From NCBI RefSeq assembly GCF_003977595.1, contig NZ_RYYR01000001.1, positions 62,001 through 126,000 of the forward strand: a stretch of 64,000 nucleotides of DNA, in the 5' to 3' direction. The notes under the pieces are model-generated. The model ran no database searches. It was not told the origin of the DNA and saw only the letters and a program-made list of their open reading frames with translations. Every line of letters starts with the position of its first letter. Within the stretch, counting starts at the first letter, position 1. Source of the stretch: Lysinibacillus antri (GTDB lineage: Bacteria > Bacillota > Bacilli > Bacillales_A > Planococcaceae). The position numbers and the translations under genes are program-made. Positions 9,195 through 18,854 of the stretch are shown here, one piece after another.

Positions 9195-10511
9195 TTAATA
9201 AACAGAAATCGTGTCTTCGTTTACATTTTCGAGAATATTTTTCACTCTATTTAGAAATTTCCCACAAATCAAACCATCTAAAATTCTATGATCTAAAGAT
9301 AAACATAAGTTCACCATGTCCCTTGCAGCAAACATATTTTCATTTACAATAACAGGTCTTTTTACAATTGATTCCACCTGTACAATGGCAGCTTGTGGAT
9401 AATTAATAATTCCCATCGATTGGACAGAACCAAATGAACCTGTATTATTCACCGTAAACGTACCACCCTGTATATGTTCAGAACGTAATTTACCATTCCT
9501 TACAAGTTGAGTAAGTTCATGTATTTCTTTGGCGATTCCTTTGATTGATTTATCATCGGCATTTTTGATGACTGGAACAAATAACGCATCTTCTGTTGCA
9601 ACTGCAATGGAAATATTAATGTCTTTCTTTTGGATGATTTTATCTTGTGCCCAAACAGAATTCATCATCGGATACTCTTTTAAGGCAGTTGCAATAGCTT
9701 TTATGAAAAATGCAAAGTAAGTTAAATTAAACCCTTCCTTTGCTTTGAATTCCTTTTTAATTTTATTTCGATAGCTCACCAAGTCCGTTACATCAATCTC
9801 CATCATCATCCATGCATGAGGTACTTCCTGTTTACTTCTAACCATATTGTTGGCGATGGCACGTCTAACGGAAGTAACTGGAATCTCTATATCACCACTT
9901 TGATTTTCATAGGAATGGTGATCGTTCGTGCGGGATACACTTACACTTTGAACATTTGTTGATGGAATCTCTTTTTCTTGTGTCTGCGGTTGTGCTTTTT
10001 GTCCATTTTCAATAAAATTCAATACATCTTTTCTTGTAATGCGACCTTCTAACCCGGTACCTGAAATTTGTTGTAAATCAAGTTGATGATCCTGCGCTAA
10101 TTTTAAAACTGCTGGAGAGTATCGCTTTTTTTGTGTATTTGATTGTAACTGAACCATTTCTGTTTTTGTATTATTTACTGGCTCTGCTTTTATCAATCTT
10201 CCCGCATTTAAAATAGCTGAACTAACATTTGTATTTTTTGATTGGACAACTACTGCAGGGTTTCCTTCATCGACAACCTCCATCGTACATACGATAGCAC
10301 CAACAGAAAGCGTTTCACCTTCTTTAGCTATTAGTTCATGGATTGTCCCAGTAAATGAAGACGGGATTTCCGCATTTACCTTATCTGTCACCACTTCCGC
10401 TATCGGGTCATATTTATTTACTTTATCCCCTGGTTGTACTAGCCATTTTTCAATTGTACCTTCTGTAACACTTTCGCCCAACTGAGGCATTTGAATCGAT
10501 TGAATGGTCAT
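9195..10511 (-). CDS. bkdB: Branched-chain 2-oxo acid dehydrogenase E2 (dihydrolipoyl acyltransferase)
   Basis: A 438-residue E2. It has one lipoyl domain (residues 1-80, with the lipoyl lysine in VVTDKVNAE), a linker, a peripheral-subunit-binding domain (YSPAVLKLAQDH to RKDVL, about 130-165), a Gln/Ser-rich linker, and a CoA-dependent acyltransferase domain. The last contains HAWMMMEIDVT and the catalytic LSLDHRILDG near the C-terminus. It transfers acyl groups from isovaleryl-, isobutyryl- and 2-methylbutyryl-lipoyl to CoA. Last gene of the bkd operon, 20 bases after bkdAB. Confidence 0.95.
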   Translation of the reverse strand: MTIQSIQMPQLGESVTEGTIEKWLVQPGDKVNKYDPIAEVVTDKVNAEIPSSFTGTIHELIAKEGETLSVGAIVCTMEVVDEGNPAVVVQSKNTNVSSAILNAGRLIKAEPVNNTKTEMVQLQSNTQKKRYSPAVLKLAQDHQLDLQQISGTGLEGRITRKDVLNFIENGQKAQPQTQEKEIPSTNVQSVSVSRTNDHHSYENQSGDIEIPVTSVRRAIANNMVRSKQEVPHAWMMMEIDVTDLVSYRNKIKKEFKAKEGFNLTYFAFFIKAIATALKEYPMMNSVWAQDKIIQKKDINISIAVATEDALFVPVIKNADDKSIKGIAKEIHELTQLVRNGKLRSEHIQGGTFTVNNTGSFGSVQSMGIINYPQAAIVQVESIVKRPVIVNENMFAARDMVNLCLSLDHRILDGLICGKFLNRVKNILENVNEDTISVY

Positions 10512-10531
10512 GAAGTACCTCCTCTTCTAAC

Positions 10532-11515
10532 TTAGAAAGCTGCTAATGATCTCATTGCTTGTTCTATTTTTTCAGGGTTAATCATGAAAAACTTTTCCAT
10601 TGTTGGTGCATATGGCATAGCAGGTACATCTGGTCCAGCAAGACGTTGAATTGGTGCATCAAGGTCAAATAAGCAATGTTCTGCAATAATGGCTGCCACT
10701 TCGCTCATAATACTACCTTCTTTATTATCCTCTGTGATGAGTAGTACTTTCCCCGTTTTACTTGCTGCCTCACAAATCGCTTCTTTATCTAATGGATAGA
10801 CAGTTCTTAAATCTAAAATATGTGCTTGGATTCCATCATCTGCAAGCCTTTCCGCTGCTTGGATGGCAAAATGAACGGCTAAACCGTACGTAATAACTGT
10901 GATGTCGTCACCTTGGCGTTTCACATCTGCTTTTCCAATTGGCAAACAATAGTCTTCTGCCGGTACTTCACCTTTAATTAATCGATAGGCTCGTTTATGC
11001 TCAAAGAAAAGAACTGGATCTTCATCACGGATTGCCGCCTTTAGTAGCCCTTTCGCATCATAAGGAGTGGATGGAATGACGATCTTTAAGCCTGGTGTCC
11101 CGGCAAACATAGCTTCAACCGATTGGGAATGATAAAGGGCACCATGAATCCCACCACCAAATGGCGCACGGACTACCAATGGACAATGCCAATCGTTATT
11201 GGAGCGATAGCGCATTTTAGCTGCTTCGGATACGATTTGATTGACAGCAGGCATAATAAAATCCGCAAATTGCATTTCAGCAATAGGACGCATCCCAACC
11301 ATCGCTGCCCCTATCGCAACACCTGCAATAGCACTTTCTGCTAAAGGGGTATCGAGAACGCGATAATCTCCAAATTGATTAAAAAGGCCAGCCGTTGTTT
11401 TAAATACACCGCCTTTACGACCCACATCTTCTCCTAAAATAAATACTCGTTCATCTCTTTCCATTTCTTCCTTCATGGCCAAATTAATGGCTTCAATGTA
11501 CGATATTACTGCCAT
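10532..11515 (-). CDS. bkdAB: Branched-chain 2-oxo acid dehydrogenase E1 beta
   Basis: A 327-residue transketolase-like E1 beta subunit. It opens ISYIEAINLAMKEEMERDERVFILGEDVG and carries GGVFKTTAGL, RAPFGGGIHGALYHSQS and the C-terminal IQRLAGPDVPAMPYA. With BkdAA it forms the thiamine diphosphate decarboxylase that starts oxidative decarboxylation of Val/Leu/Ile keto acids. It overlaps bkdAA by 10 bases. The tail is slightly longer than the typical ...PEKIxxA ending, but otherwise standard. Confidence 0.95.
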   Translation of the reverse strand: MAVISYIEAINLAMKEEMERDERVFILGEDVGRKGGVFKTTAGLFNQFGDYRVLDTPLAESAIAGVAIGAAMVGMRPIAEMQFADFIMPAVNQIVSEAAKMRYRSNNDWHCPLVVRAPFGGGIHGALYHSQSVEAMFAGTPGLKIVIPSTPYDAKGLLKAAIRDEDPVLFFEHKRAYRLIKGEVPAEDYCLPIGKADVKRQGDDITVITYGLAVHFAIQAAERLADDGIQAHILDLRTVYPLDKEAICEAASKTGKVLLITEDNKEGSIMSEVAAIIAEHCLFDLDAPIQRLAGPDVPAMPYAPTMEKFFMINPEKIEQAMRSLAAF

Positions 11516-12534
11516 TTTCCATCTCCTCCTTCCTCATACACATATTTCAGCGCATGCTCAGGTTCTGCATAAGGAGCGTTTTCTGCGTAATCCGTTGCTT
11601 CATTGACTGTTTTTATAAGATCTTCATTAATTTGACGTAATAAATCTTCTGTCGCTACTTTCGTTTCTATTAAATACTTTTCAAATAAATGAATTGGGTC
11701 ATTGGCTTTTCCCTCGGCTATGTCTTCCGCTGTACGATATTGGCGATCGTCATCATCTGAAGAATGTGCTGTCAATCGATATGTGACCGTTTCTATTAAA
11801 CTCGGACCTTCTCCGTTTCGTGCACGATCTGCCGCTTCTTTGACAACTTTATAAACTGCTAGCGGATTTTTCCCATCCACTGTCACACCTGGCATTCCGT
11901 AGCCAATTGCACGGTCTGATACTTTTGCACATCCTAATTGGCGTTCTACCGGAACTGATATGGCATATTGATTATTTTCTACCATAATGATGACAGGCAA
12001 TTTATGAACCCCTGCGAAGTTCGCCCCTTCATGAAAATCACCTTGGTTGGTTGAGCCTTCTCCTAAGGTAACAAAAGAAAGATAGTCTTTATTTTGGATT
12101 TTACCGGCCAATGCTACACCCACTGCATGAGGGACTTGGGTAGCAACTGGGGAAGAACCAGAAAGAATTCGATTTTTCTTTTGTCCAAAGTGTCCCGGCA
12201 TTTGTCTGCCGCCGGAGTTTGGATCTTCTGCCTTCGCAAATGCAGACAACATTAATTCTTTTGGCGTCATCCCAAAATGTAAAACAATGCCCATGTCTCG
12301 GTAATAGGGTGCTATATAATCTTTCGTTGGATCAAGGGCAAACGCTGCACCTACTTGAGCGGCTTCTTGTCCTTGGCAAGAAATAACAAAAGGGATTTTC
12401 CCAGCTCGATTTAATAGCCACATTCTTTCGTCTAGTCTTCTTGCCATTAACATGGTTTCATACATTTTTAAAACTTCATTATTTGTCAAACCTAGCTCTT
12501 CATGGTGTATCGTTTCATTAGCCATACATTTCAT
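11506..12534 (-). CDS. bkdAA: Branched-chain 2-oxo acid dehydrogenase E1 alpha
   Basis: A 342-residue E1 alpha. The thiamine diphosphate motif begins at GEGSTNQGDFHEG and ends at VENNQYAIS. The phosphorylation-loop-like segment is YRLTAHSSDDDDRQYR. The substrate keto acid is decarboxylated here and passed to BkdB. Two start codons are close: ATG at 12534 (4 bases after GGGGGA) and ATG at 12525 (MANETIHH..., 13 bases after it). A gap of 156 bases without clear features separates it from lpdV. Confidence 0.95.
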   Translation of the reverse strand: MKCMANETIHHEELGLTNNEVLKMYETMLMARRLDERMWLLNRAGKIPFVISCQGQEAAQVGAAFALDPTKDYIAPYYRDMGIVLHFGMTPKELMLSAFAKAEDPNSGGRQMPGHFGQKKNRILSGSSPVATQVPHAVGVALAGKIQNKDYLSFVTLGEGSTNQGDFHEGANFAGVHKLPVIIMVENNQYAISVPVERQLGCAKVSDRAIGYGMPGVTVDGKNPLAVYKVVKEAADRARNGEGPSLIETVTYRLTAHSSDDDDRQYRTAEDIAEGKANDPIHLFEKYLIETKVATEDLLRQINEDLIKTVNEATDYAENAPYAEPEHALKYVYEEGGDGKWQ

Positions 12535-12690
12535 CCCCCATTCTTCATCTCGAAATGAAAGTTTACTATTCTTTAATCTACTATTGGAATGGCGAAAATA
12601 AGTTACTCATATACACACAATCCTAATCAATGGATCAGTTATCTACTTAGACAACAATAAGTATTAATCTAATCTATTAAAAAACAATTG

Positions 12691-14112
12691 TTAAATATGA
12701 ATCGCCTGATGATCTACTGCCATTGCTGCCTCCCCGATTACTTCACTTAAGGAAGGGTGGGGATGAATTGTTTCACCAATTTCCCAAGGTGTCGCATCAA
12801 GGAGCATTCCTAAAGCAGCCTCTGAAATCATGTTTGTCACATTTGGCCCAACCATATGAACGCCTAATAAATCATTCGTCTCTTTATGGGCGATTATTTT
12901 TACAAATCCATCTGAATCCCCATAGACTAATGCTTTTCCAACCCCTTTAAATGGAAACTTCCCTACCTTGATTTCGTAACCTTGCTCTTTAGCTTGTTCT
13001 TCAGTTAATCCAACACTTGCAACTTCTGGATAACTATAAATACATCTAGCTACATTTGTATAATGGATCGGTTTTGTTTTACCATGAACAATGTGTTCAA
13101 CTGCAGCCATTCCTTCATGGGAGGCAATGTGAGCTAATTGCATCCCACCAATGCAATCCCCAATCGCATATATATGTTGTTCTTTTGTTTGATAATTTTC
13201 GTTCACTTTAATAAAGTTTGACTCCGTTTGAATTTCAGTATTTTCTAAGCCAATTCCCTCAATATTTCCTGTCCGTCCAACAGCTAATAGCATTTTATCG
13301 GCAGAAAATGTCTGCAATTCATTGCCAATTTTCGCTGATAGATGAACACCCTCATGTCGAGTGATCGAGTCAACCTGGATATGAGCACCCGTAATAATGT
13401 GAATGCCCCGTTTCTTTAGTTGCTTTTCTATTTCGTTTACAATCTCTTGATCTTCGGTTGGTAAAATTCGATTTCCATACTCAAGAACCGTTACATTTAC
13501 CCCAAAATCAGCAAGCATGGACGCCCATTCAATTCCGATTACCCCACCACCAACAATAATGATAGATTGTGGCAATTGCTCGAATTGTAATGCTTCATCT
13601 GAAGTAATAATGGTCTGACCATCAATCTCAATGCCATCCAAAAGTCGGGGACGTGAACCTGTGGCGATGATTACATTTTTAGGAATAAGCATTTCATTGT
13701 CCGATCCATCTTCCATTTCAACGGAGATTGTCCCAGGCATTGGTGAGAAAATAGAAGGTCCGAGAATACGCCCTGTCCCATAGAAAACATCGATTTTCCC
13801 CTTTTTCATTAATCCCTTCACACCTTGATGTAGTGTATCAACAATGGACTGTTTTCGATTTTGAACTGCTTGGAAATTTAACTTGATTGTCGACAAATCA
13901 ATTCCGTACTGCGAGGAAACTTTTGCTTGCCGATACATTTCGGCACTTCGTAGTAATGCCTTACTTGGGATACATCCTTTATGCAAACAAGTTCCGCCAA
14001 GATTTTCTTTTTCAACAATTGCTGTTTTTAATCCCAGTTGAGATGCACGTATTGCTGCTACATAGCCACCTGTTCCACCGCCAAGAATAACTAAATCATA
14101 TTCACGTGCCAA
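12691..14112 (-). CDS. lpdV: Dihydrolipoyl dehydrogenase (E3) of the branched-chain complex
   Basis: A 473-residue flavoprotein disulfide reductase. It has an FAD dinucleotide fold (ILGGGTGGYVAAIRA), the redox disulfide GGTCLHKGCIPSKALL, a second NAD-binding fold (IIVGGGVIGIEWASMLADFG) and the dimer-interface His-Glu dyad in HPHPSLSEVIGEA. It reoxidises lipoyl groups of BkdB. The start taken is TTG at 14112 with AGGAGGGG six bases upstream; a longer reading to 14178 would place that site inside the gene. No ptb or buk gene precedes it, unlike B. subtilis. Confidence 0.94.
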   Translation of the reverse strand: MAREYDLVILGGGTGGYVAAIRASQLGLKTAIVEKENLGGTCLHKGCIPSKALLRSAEMYRQAKVSSQYGIDLSTIKLNFQAVQNRKQSIVDTLHQGVKGLMKKGKIDVFYGTGRILGPSIFSPMPGTISVEMEDGSDNEMLIPKNVIIATGSRPRLLDGIEIDGQTIITSDEALQFEQLPQSIIIVGGGVIGIEWASMLADFGVNVTVLEYGNRILPTEDQEIVNEIEKQLKKRGIHIITGAHIQVDSITRHEGVHLSAKIGNELQTFSADKMLLAVGRTGNIEGIGLENTEIQTESNFIKVNENYQTKEQHIYAIGDCIGGMQLAHIASHEGMAAVEHIVHGKTKPIHYTNVARCIYSYPEVASVGLTEEQAKEQGYEIKVGKFPFKGVGKALVYGDSDGFVKIIAHKETNDLLGVHMVGPNVTNMISEAALGMLLDATPWEIGETIHPHPSLSEVIGEAAMAVDHQAIHI

Positions 14113-14212
14113 ACATACCCCTCCTAAATAAAGTAGGTTTATTTCATCCCTTACTTTAGTGAAATAATAGGGAAGCAAAGATATTCTTTACTTCCCACCA
14201 TGTAAGTTCCCC

Positions 14213-15307
14213 TTATCTACCGTTTAAAATATTTTTACCATTTCGTAAAAATTGCTTTCTTGATTTTGCAACTCGTTCAATTCGTTCTTCAGCTAAACGA
14301 TTTGCAGCTAAATACGTCGGAATATTATCACGTTTTGAAATATCAAAGATTTTTAATATGCTGTCATAAATCGTTTCTACTCGTTTCATGGCACGCTCAC
14401 GATTATATCCATACAACTCATCTGCTACATTGATTACGCCACCCGCATTAATCACATAATCCGGCGCGTAAACGATTCCTTGTTCATGAATGATTTGGCC
14501 ATGTTTCGAATCTTTTAATTGGTTATTGGCTGACCCTGCAATTACTTTTGCTTTTAATTGAGGGATTGTCTCATCATTGATAATCGCCCCTAATGCACAA
14601 GGAGAAAAAATATCGACATCTTGTTTATAAATGTCATCCGGATCTACAGCAATCGCATTGAAATCATGAACGACGCGATCGACTGCTTTTTTATTAATGT
14701 CTGTCACGATTAATTTTGCCCCTTCTTTATGAAGGTACTCGCATAGCGTATAGGCTACATTTCCAAGCCCTTGAACTGCGATTGTGCGTCCTTCTAAAAT
14801 ATCTACTCCGAACGCTTCTTTTGCTGCCGCTTTCATTCCAAGGTACACACCATATGCGGTAATTGGTGAAGGATTACCCGAAGAACCGAATGTAGGTGAG
14901 ATACCTGTTACATAATCCGTTTCTTCGTGAATTAAGTCCATATCTGTAACCGTCGTTCCAACATCTTCTGCCGTGATATAACGACCATTCAAACCTTGAA
15001 TAAATCGTCCTAAAGCACGAAACATCTCTTCATTTTTATCTTTAAAAGGATCCCCGATAATAACGGTTTTTCCTCCACCTAAATTTAATCCTGCTGCAGC
15101 GTTTTTATAGGTCATTCCGCGAGCAAGTCGCAGTGCATCTTCAATTGCCTGTTCCTCTGTCGCATAGGTCCACATTCTCGAACCCCCAAGAGCAGGTCCT
15201 AATGTTGTGTCATGAATTGCAATAATTGCTTTTAAACCTGAAGATTTGTCCTGGCAAAATACTAATTGTTCATAATCATACTTTTCCATATACTTGAAAA
15301 TTTCCAC
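14213..15307 (-). CDS. bcd: Leucine (branched-chain amino acid) dehydrogenase
   Basis: A 364-residue Glu/Leu/Phe/Val dehydrogenase. The substrate half has [10 protein letters not shown] and the catalytic Lys in [13 protein letters not shown]. The NAD half has [15 protein letters not shown]. It deaminates Leu, Val and Ile to the keto acids used by the BKD complex. First gene of the operon; the stop is followed by a hairpin (GGGAAG...CTTCCC) without a T run, perhaps an RNA processing or stability element before lpdV. A near-perfect cre site sits just before its ribosome site. Confidence 0.95.
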   Translation of the reverse strand: MEIFKYMEKYDYEQLVFCQDKSSGLKAIIAIHDTTLGPALGGSRMWTYATEEQAIEDALRLARGMTYKNAAAGLNLGGGKTVIIGDPFKDKNEEMFRALGRFIQGLNGRYITAEDVGTTVTDMDLIHEETDYVTGISPTFGSSGNPSPITAYGVYLGMKAAAKEAFGVDILEGRTIAVQGLGNVAYTLCEYLHKEGAKLIVTDINKKAVDRVVHDFNAIAVDPDDIYKQDVDIFSPCALGAIINDETIPQLKAKVIAGSANNQLKDSKHGQIIHEQGIVYAPDYVINAGGVINVADELYGYNRERAMKRVETIYDSILKIFDISKRDNIPTYLAANRLAEERIERVAKSRKQFLRNGKNILNGR

Positions 15308-15325
15308 GAGTCCAATCTCCCTTCA

Positions 15326-15342
15326 AATGAAAACGCTTTCTC
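15326..15342 (-). promoter_or_regulatory. Catabolite-responsive element (cre) upstream of bcd
   Basis: On the minus strand the site reads AGAAAGCGTTTTCATT, matching the CcpA consensus TGNAARCGNWWWCA except for the first base. It begins 19 bases before the bcd start, where bound CcpA would block transcription during growth on preferred sugars. This fits an amino-acid catabolic operon. Inferred from sequence match and position only. Confidence 0.75.
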
Positions 15343-15624
15343 TCTGCAATAGATAAAATAATAACTAAAAAAAACATTATATTTCTAATAAAGCACTTAC
15401 CTAATTTTACAATACTTACAATTTCGTTTTGAAGCAACTATTATTATCTGATTTAAATTAATTAAGAATTTTCGGACTATTAAATCAATTCATACACCTA
15501 TAGAGATGGGATTGTTTTTATTTAAAGAAAATTAATTATTATTCTATCTTATGTAATTTGCCACCCTTCCTTGACTTTCCTTTTCACCATTGTAAAATTA
15601 AAGTAGTTGTAAGGAGGATACAAG

Positions 15625-15867
15625 ATGGCAAGAATGCTAGCGTTTATCATTATGCTGATCCCTGCATTAATGGCTGGTGCTGGAATAAAATTTATGAGGG
15701 ATACATTATTTGGTAAGCTCATTTCCCCATTCCCGTGGATTTGGTTACAATTTGTTGTTGGGGTCATTTTCTTTGTAATTGGACTTGGTTTTTTTGCTGG
15801 TTTTTTACTACATCGTGACCGCAAAAAAGGTAAAGTAGCCCCAAAATTCCAAAAGGGTTCAAAATAA
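15625..15867 (+). CDS. yqzF: DUF2627 membrane protein (YqzF-like)
   Basis: An 80-residue protein with two hydrophobic helices (about residues 3-20 and 35-58) and a basic C-terminal tail (HRDRKKGKVAPKF...). AAGGAGG lies seven bases before ATG. B. subtilis has yqzF at the same place beside the bkd operon. It is divergent from bcd. Function unknown. Confidence 0.85.
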   Translation: MARMLAFIIMLIPALMAGAGIKFMRDTLFGKLISPFPWIWLQFVVGVIFFVIGLGFFAGFLLHRDRKKGKVAPKFQKGSK

Positions 15868-15870
15868 ATA

Positions 15871-15917
15871 ACAGACGTTCAATGGATAGGTATTTCATTC
15901 CTACTTTGAACGTCTGT
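15871..15917. terminator. Convergent terminator between yqzF and the glycerophosphodiesterase gene
   Basis: Perfect 12-base stem (acagacgttcaa/ttgaacgtctgt) with a 23-base loop. TTTT follows on the plus strand and TATTTATTTT on the minus strand. Confidence 0.8.
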
Positions 15918-15919
15918 TT

Positions 15920-16645
15920 TCATTTAATCTTTTTAGTTGTTTTTGCTAGGCGGTCCGGAAAATCTGTAATCCAACCAATAACAGCAGGATGTGGATTTGA
16001 TAAAAAAGATTCAGACCCATTTATATTGTAAAATCGAATCCCTTTTTGTGCATTTTGACAAACATCTAAGTTTTGTGATTTGTAGTAGCTTTTATTGGCA
16101 TGGATTGCATCAAAATGGGTCGATGCTTCCATCGTTTCCCACTTAAATTTCTTTGTCACGATGAACGCCGTTTCAACATCTGGTCTTTGCATTTTGACAA
16201 TTCGTATGAGTGAATCGTGAAAAGAAGAGAAGTGACTACCACTTGGGATTTGTAAACGTTGTAACACGTCAATAATTGGTTTCATATTATCTACTAACGA
16301 TTCCTTTAGTTCAATGTTTAACGGCATTTGATGCACATTCGCCCACTCCACAACTTCCTGAAACGTCGGAATGCGGTTTTTAGAAAATCTTCGCAATAAA
16401 TTTTTACCTAGTGGGTAGGTAGATAATTCACTAAAAGTCAGTTCATTAATTCGTTTCTTTTTACCAGTCAGTCGAAATAAATCTAAATCGTGAAATACAA
16501 CAAGAATATCGTCTTTTGTACACTGAATGTCGAGCTCAATACCATCTGCACCAAGTACTCTTGCTTTCTCGAATGCGACGAGGGTATTTTCTAATGCCTG
16601 TGCAGAAGCTCCACGGTGAGCAAATATCGGAATACCCTGAGCCAT
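15920..16645 (-). CDS. Glycerophosphodiester phosphodiesterase (YqiK-like)
   Basis: A 241-residue TIM-barrel GDPD. It has the catalytic HRGASAQALENT, metal ligands in DGIELDIQ, and the second His in VVFHD; INIELK is represented by PLNIELKES. No signal peptide is seen, so it is likely cytoplasmic and cleaves deacylated phospholipid headgroups to glycerol 3-phosphate. Its ATG overlaps the stop of the FapA-like gene (TAATG), so the two are probably coupled. Confidence 0.88.
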   Translation of the reverse strand: MAQGIPIFAHRGASAQALENTLVAFEKARVLGADGIELDIQCTKDDILVVFHDLDLFRLTGKKKRINELTFSELSTYPLGKNLLRRFSKNRIPTFQEVVEWANVHQMPLNIELKESLVDNMKPIIDVLQRLQIPSGSHFSSFHDSLIRIVKMQRPDVETAFIVTKKFKWETMEASTHFDAIHANKSYYKSQNLDVCQNAQKGIRFYNINGSESFLSNPHPAVIGWITDFPDRLAKTTKKIK

Positions 16646-18213
16646 TACACATTCAACTCGCCAAACTCTAAGAGAAATGTCCCTTGAGTCACTTTAGTAA
16701 GTAAAGATGATTTTGTGCCAATTTGTATAAATGTACCCGGATGCGCTTCCTTTTTCACGACAATCTCCTCTTTTCCAACATTTTTCAAATTGTACATTAA
16801 CTCTTTTATTTCTTGATCTAATTTGACAGCATTAGTTTTCTTTTTCTCTATTTCATCTTTTAATAATTTTAAAGCTTGAGCTTGTTGATTACTTAGTTTC
16901 TCTTTATATTGTCCTATAAGATTAATTTTTGTCGTGATTTGAACAATTTCTTCTTGTGTTTCTTTTAATAATGAAGCCTTCTCTTGAATAATTTCATAAG
17001 CTTGATGCTTACTTAAGCTTTCAATTATGAGTTCTGTTCTTCTTTCTAAATGGTTTCCAGCATAAGCCGTCACAATCATATTTTTCGCCACAGCTTTACC
17101 GCCGATAATTTTACCTTTTCGTTCATCGACTAAGATCGTATTGGCAACGAGATATGAACCTAAAGAATAAGAACCGATTACAATTTCCTTTTTTGCCATC
17201 AGGTTCGCATCATTAACATGCTTTACAAAAATACTGCCACCTGCTTCAATTTCCGTTTCTCCCATCCCAAAAATGCCACCTTTTATGTAAATATCTCCTT
17301 CAGTGGATTTTATGAGTTTAGCTCCTGAAACACCACCAGGATCCTCAATCGATATGTCACCTGTTGCAATAACAGAAAAGCCATTTGAAACCGTACCTCT
17401 GATTGTAACAGACCCATCAAATTTTATATTTCCGGTTTCGAGTCCAATATCTCCATCAATTGGTAAATGTCGATTGACGGAAATTAAGCCTTGTCTATTT
17501 TCGACTACACCACTATTGGTTGCATATAATACAACTTTTCCATCTTCTTCAACTTCGCGAGCAGAATGTTTGTCGTATTTTAGTTGTGCATCTTTACCAA
17601 ATGGTGCCGGAATAACTTCACCATGTACATTTTTACCTTCTATACCAGGTTTAGGTGGAATTTTTTCCCCTAACCAATCTCCCTCTTTTATTTCAAAAAT
17701 AAAGTTCATTTCAAAATAATCCGCTTTTCCATCTTCACGAATTTCGGGTTTTCTTTCTGGAATCTCTAAATATTTTAACACTGCGTCTTCACCAGCAGTT
17801 GGGGGTGTTCCTTGAGCGATTAAACAAGCTTTACCAGGGACAATTTTGTTCAAATCAATATCAGTGATACCATGAACAATATTATATTGAGAAAGCATCT
17901 CTTTTATTTGGGCTATAATTTTTTCTTGGTCTTCGCGGATTTCATCAATTGTTGCATAAATAAAAACAGAAGCCGACATTTTATCATTTGCGATTTCAAT
18001 TTCAATATTCGGAAGCCATAGACCAATTTCTGAACGATCCGCTTCTTTTCCTAGTGCGTTTTTCAACATTGAAAAGTTCGTTAGTTTAATTCGTGGATAA
18101 GATCTTAAAATCCGATCTAATTCTTTTATCGGAAATCCTTTTTTAATAGTTCGAATATACACTTTACCGTTTTCTTCAAAAAGCTCTAAAAAGTCATTTG
18201 TAAAAATAATCAC
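16645..18213 (-). CDS. FapA (DUF342) family protein
   Basis: A 522-residue protein. An N-terminal alpha/beta domain is followed by a DUF342 beta-helix-like core of repeated short strands (GDIGLETGNIKFDGSVTIRG, GDISIEDPGG, GDIYIKGGIFG), then a coiled coil (about residues 395-480, KEIVQITTKINLIGQYKEK) and a short C-terminal strand domain. Relatives are called flagellar assembly protein A or polymer-forming proteins, but their role is poorly known. Start chosen: GTG at 18213 with GAAGGGAGGG seven bases upstream; an ATG at 18282 is also open. Confidence 0.8.
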   Translation of the reverse strand: MIIFTNDFLELFEENGKVYIRTIKKGFPIKELDRILRSYPRIKLTNFSMLKNALGKEADRSEIGLWLPNIEIEIANDKMSASVFIYATIDEIREDQEKIIAQIKEMLSQYNIVHGITDIDLNKIVPGKACLIAQGTPPTAGEDAVLKYLEIPERKPEIREDGKADYFEMNFIFEIKEGDWLGEKIPPKPGIEGKNVHGEVIPAPFGKDAQLKYDKHSAREVEEDGKVVLYATNSGVVENRQGLISVNRHLPIDGDIGLETGNIKFDGSVTIRGTVSNGFSVIATGDISIEDPGGVSGAKLIKSTEGDIYIKGGIFGMGETEIEAGGSIFVKHVNDANLMAKKEIVIGSYSLGSYLVANTILVDERKGKIIGGKAVAKNMIVTAYAGNHLERRTELIIESLSKHQAYEIIQEKASLLKETQEEIVQITTKINLIGQYKEKLSNQQAQALKLLKDEIEKKKTNAVKLDQEIKELMYNLKNVGKEEIVVKKEAHPGTFIQIGTKSSLLTKVTQGTFLLEFGELNV

Positions 18214-18330
18214 CCAAATCCCTCCCTTCTTTAAGTATATCGAAAGTTTCATCTTTTGTTTAGAGACCTTTCTCATATTCAATACAAATTTTGTTAAAAT
18301 CTATTTTCCCATATTTTTCTCCATGTTCTA

Positions 18331-18360
18331 AACTCCATTAGAAAAATTTCTAATGGAGTT
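18331..18360 (-). terminator. Terminator of the holin gene
   Basis: A 14-base stem (aactccattagaaa/tttctaatggagtt) with a 2-base loop remainder, 6 bases after the stop at 18366; the T tract is short. Confidence 0.65.
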
Positions 18361-18365
18361 TCGTA

Positions 18366-18620
18366 TTATTCTTTTCTCGGCTTTTTATATGTGAGTGCTT
18401 GATTACTATCTTTCATCCCCGAAGTAGTAGGGTCGATAATGACACCTAACAAGGCAAGAATCATTAAGACCGTTTCTAACGTTTGCTGAATCTGAGAACT
18501 AATGATGGTTACATCTACTCCAAAGATTGCAGCTACTTGGTTTGCTAGTAATGCTAATGCAGAAACAAGAGCTATCCAAAACTGGCGATGTCTTAAACGA
18601 ACTTTCCAATTGATTTTCAT
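18366..18620 (-). CDS. phi LC3 family holin-like protein
   Basis: An 84-residue protein opening MKINWKVRLRHRQFWIAL, with a hydrophobic helix at about residues 15-35, a second at 50-65 (VLMILALLGVIIDPTTSG), and a basic C-terminal tail. Both the N-terminal pattern and DPTTxGxxDS are typical of the phi LC3 holin family. No endolysin or other phage gene is adjacent, so it is a single-gene unit: either a domesticated holin or a remnant. AGGGGG lies upstream of ATG. Confidence 0.85.
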   Translation of the reverse strand: MKINWKVRLRHRQFWIALVSALALLANQVAAIFGVDVTIISSQIQQTLETVLMILALLGVIIDPTTSGMKDSNQALTYKKPRKE

Positions 18621-18786
18621 TCTTTCACCCCCTCTATCAATCTCATAATTAGTTTCTTACTATATTATTCAAATTATCTATTACAAAATAAAAAGAATGC
18701 CTATTAGAAAATCATTAATCCCTTGGTAGTTCTGGTATAGCGAATAATGAGAATATATTTTAGATGCTTATTAGCAAAAATAAAAA

Positions 18787-18832
18787 AACACTTCTAACTA
18801 ACAAGATTTTGCACTTGTTAAATAGAAATGTT
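18787..18832. terminator. Hairpin terminator downstream of the spo0A-like fragment
   Basis: An imperfect 19-base stem (18787-18805 with 18814-18832) is followed on the minus strand by TTTTTTTA and on the plus strand by TTTTTATA. It lies in the 423-base gap 18621-19042, which otherwise holds only the spo0A-like fragment. Confidence 0.55.
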
Positions 18833-18854
18833 TTTATATGAATATTATATTAAT

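Noticed and set aside
18366-18620. Prophage at the holin
   Set aside because: No endolysin, portal, tail or integrase gene is nearby; a single holin does not make a prophage.
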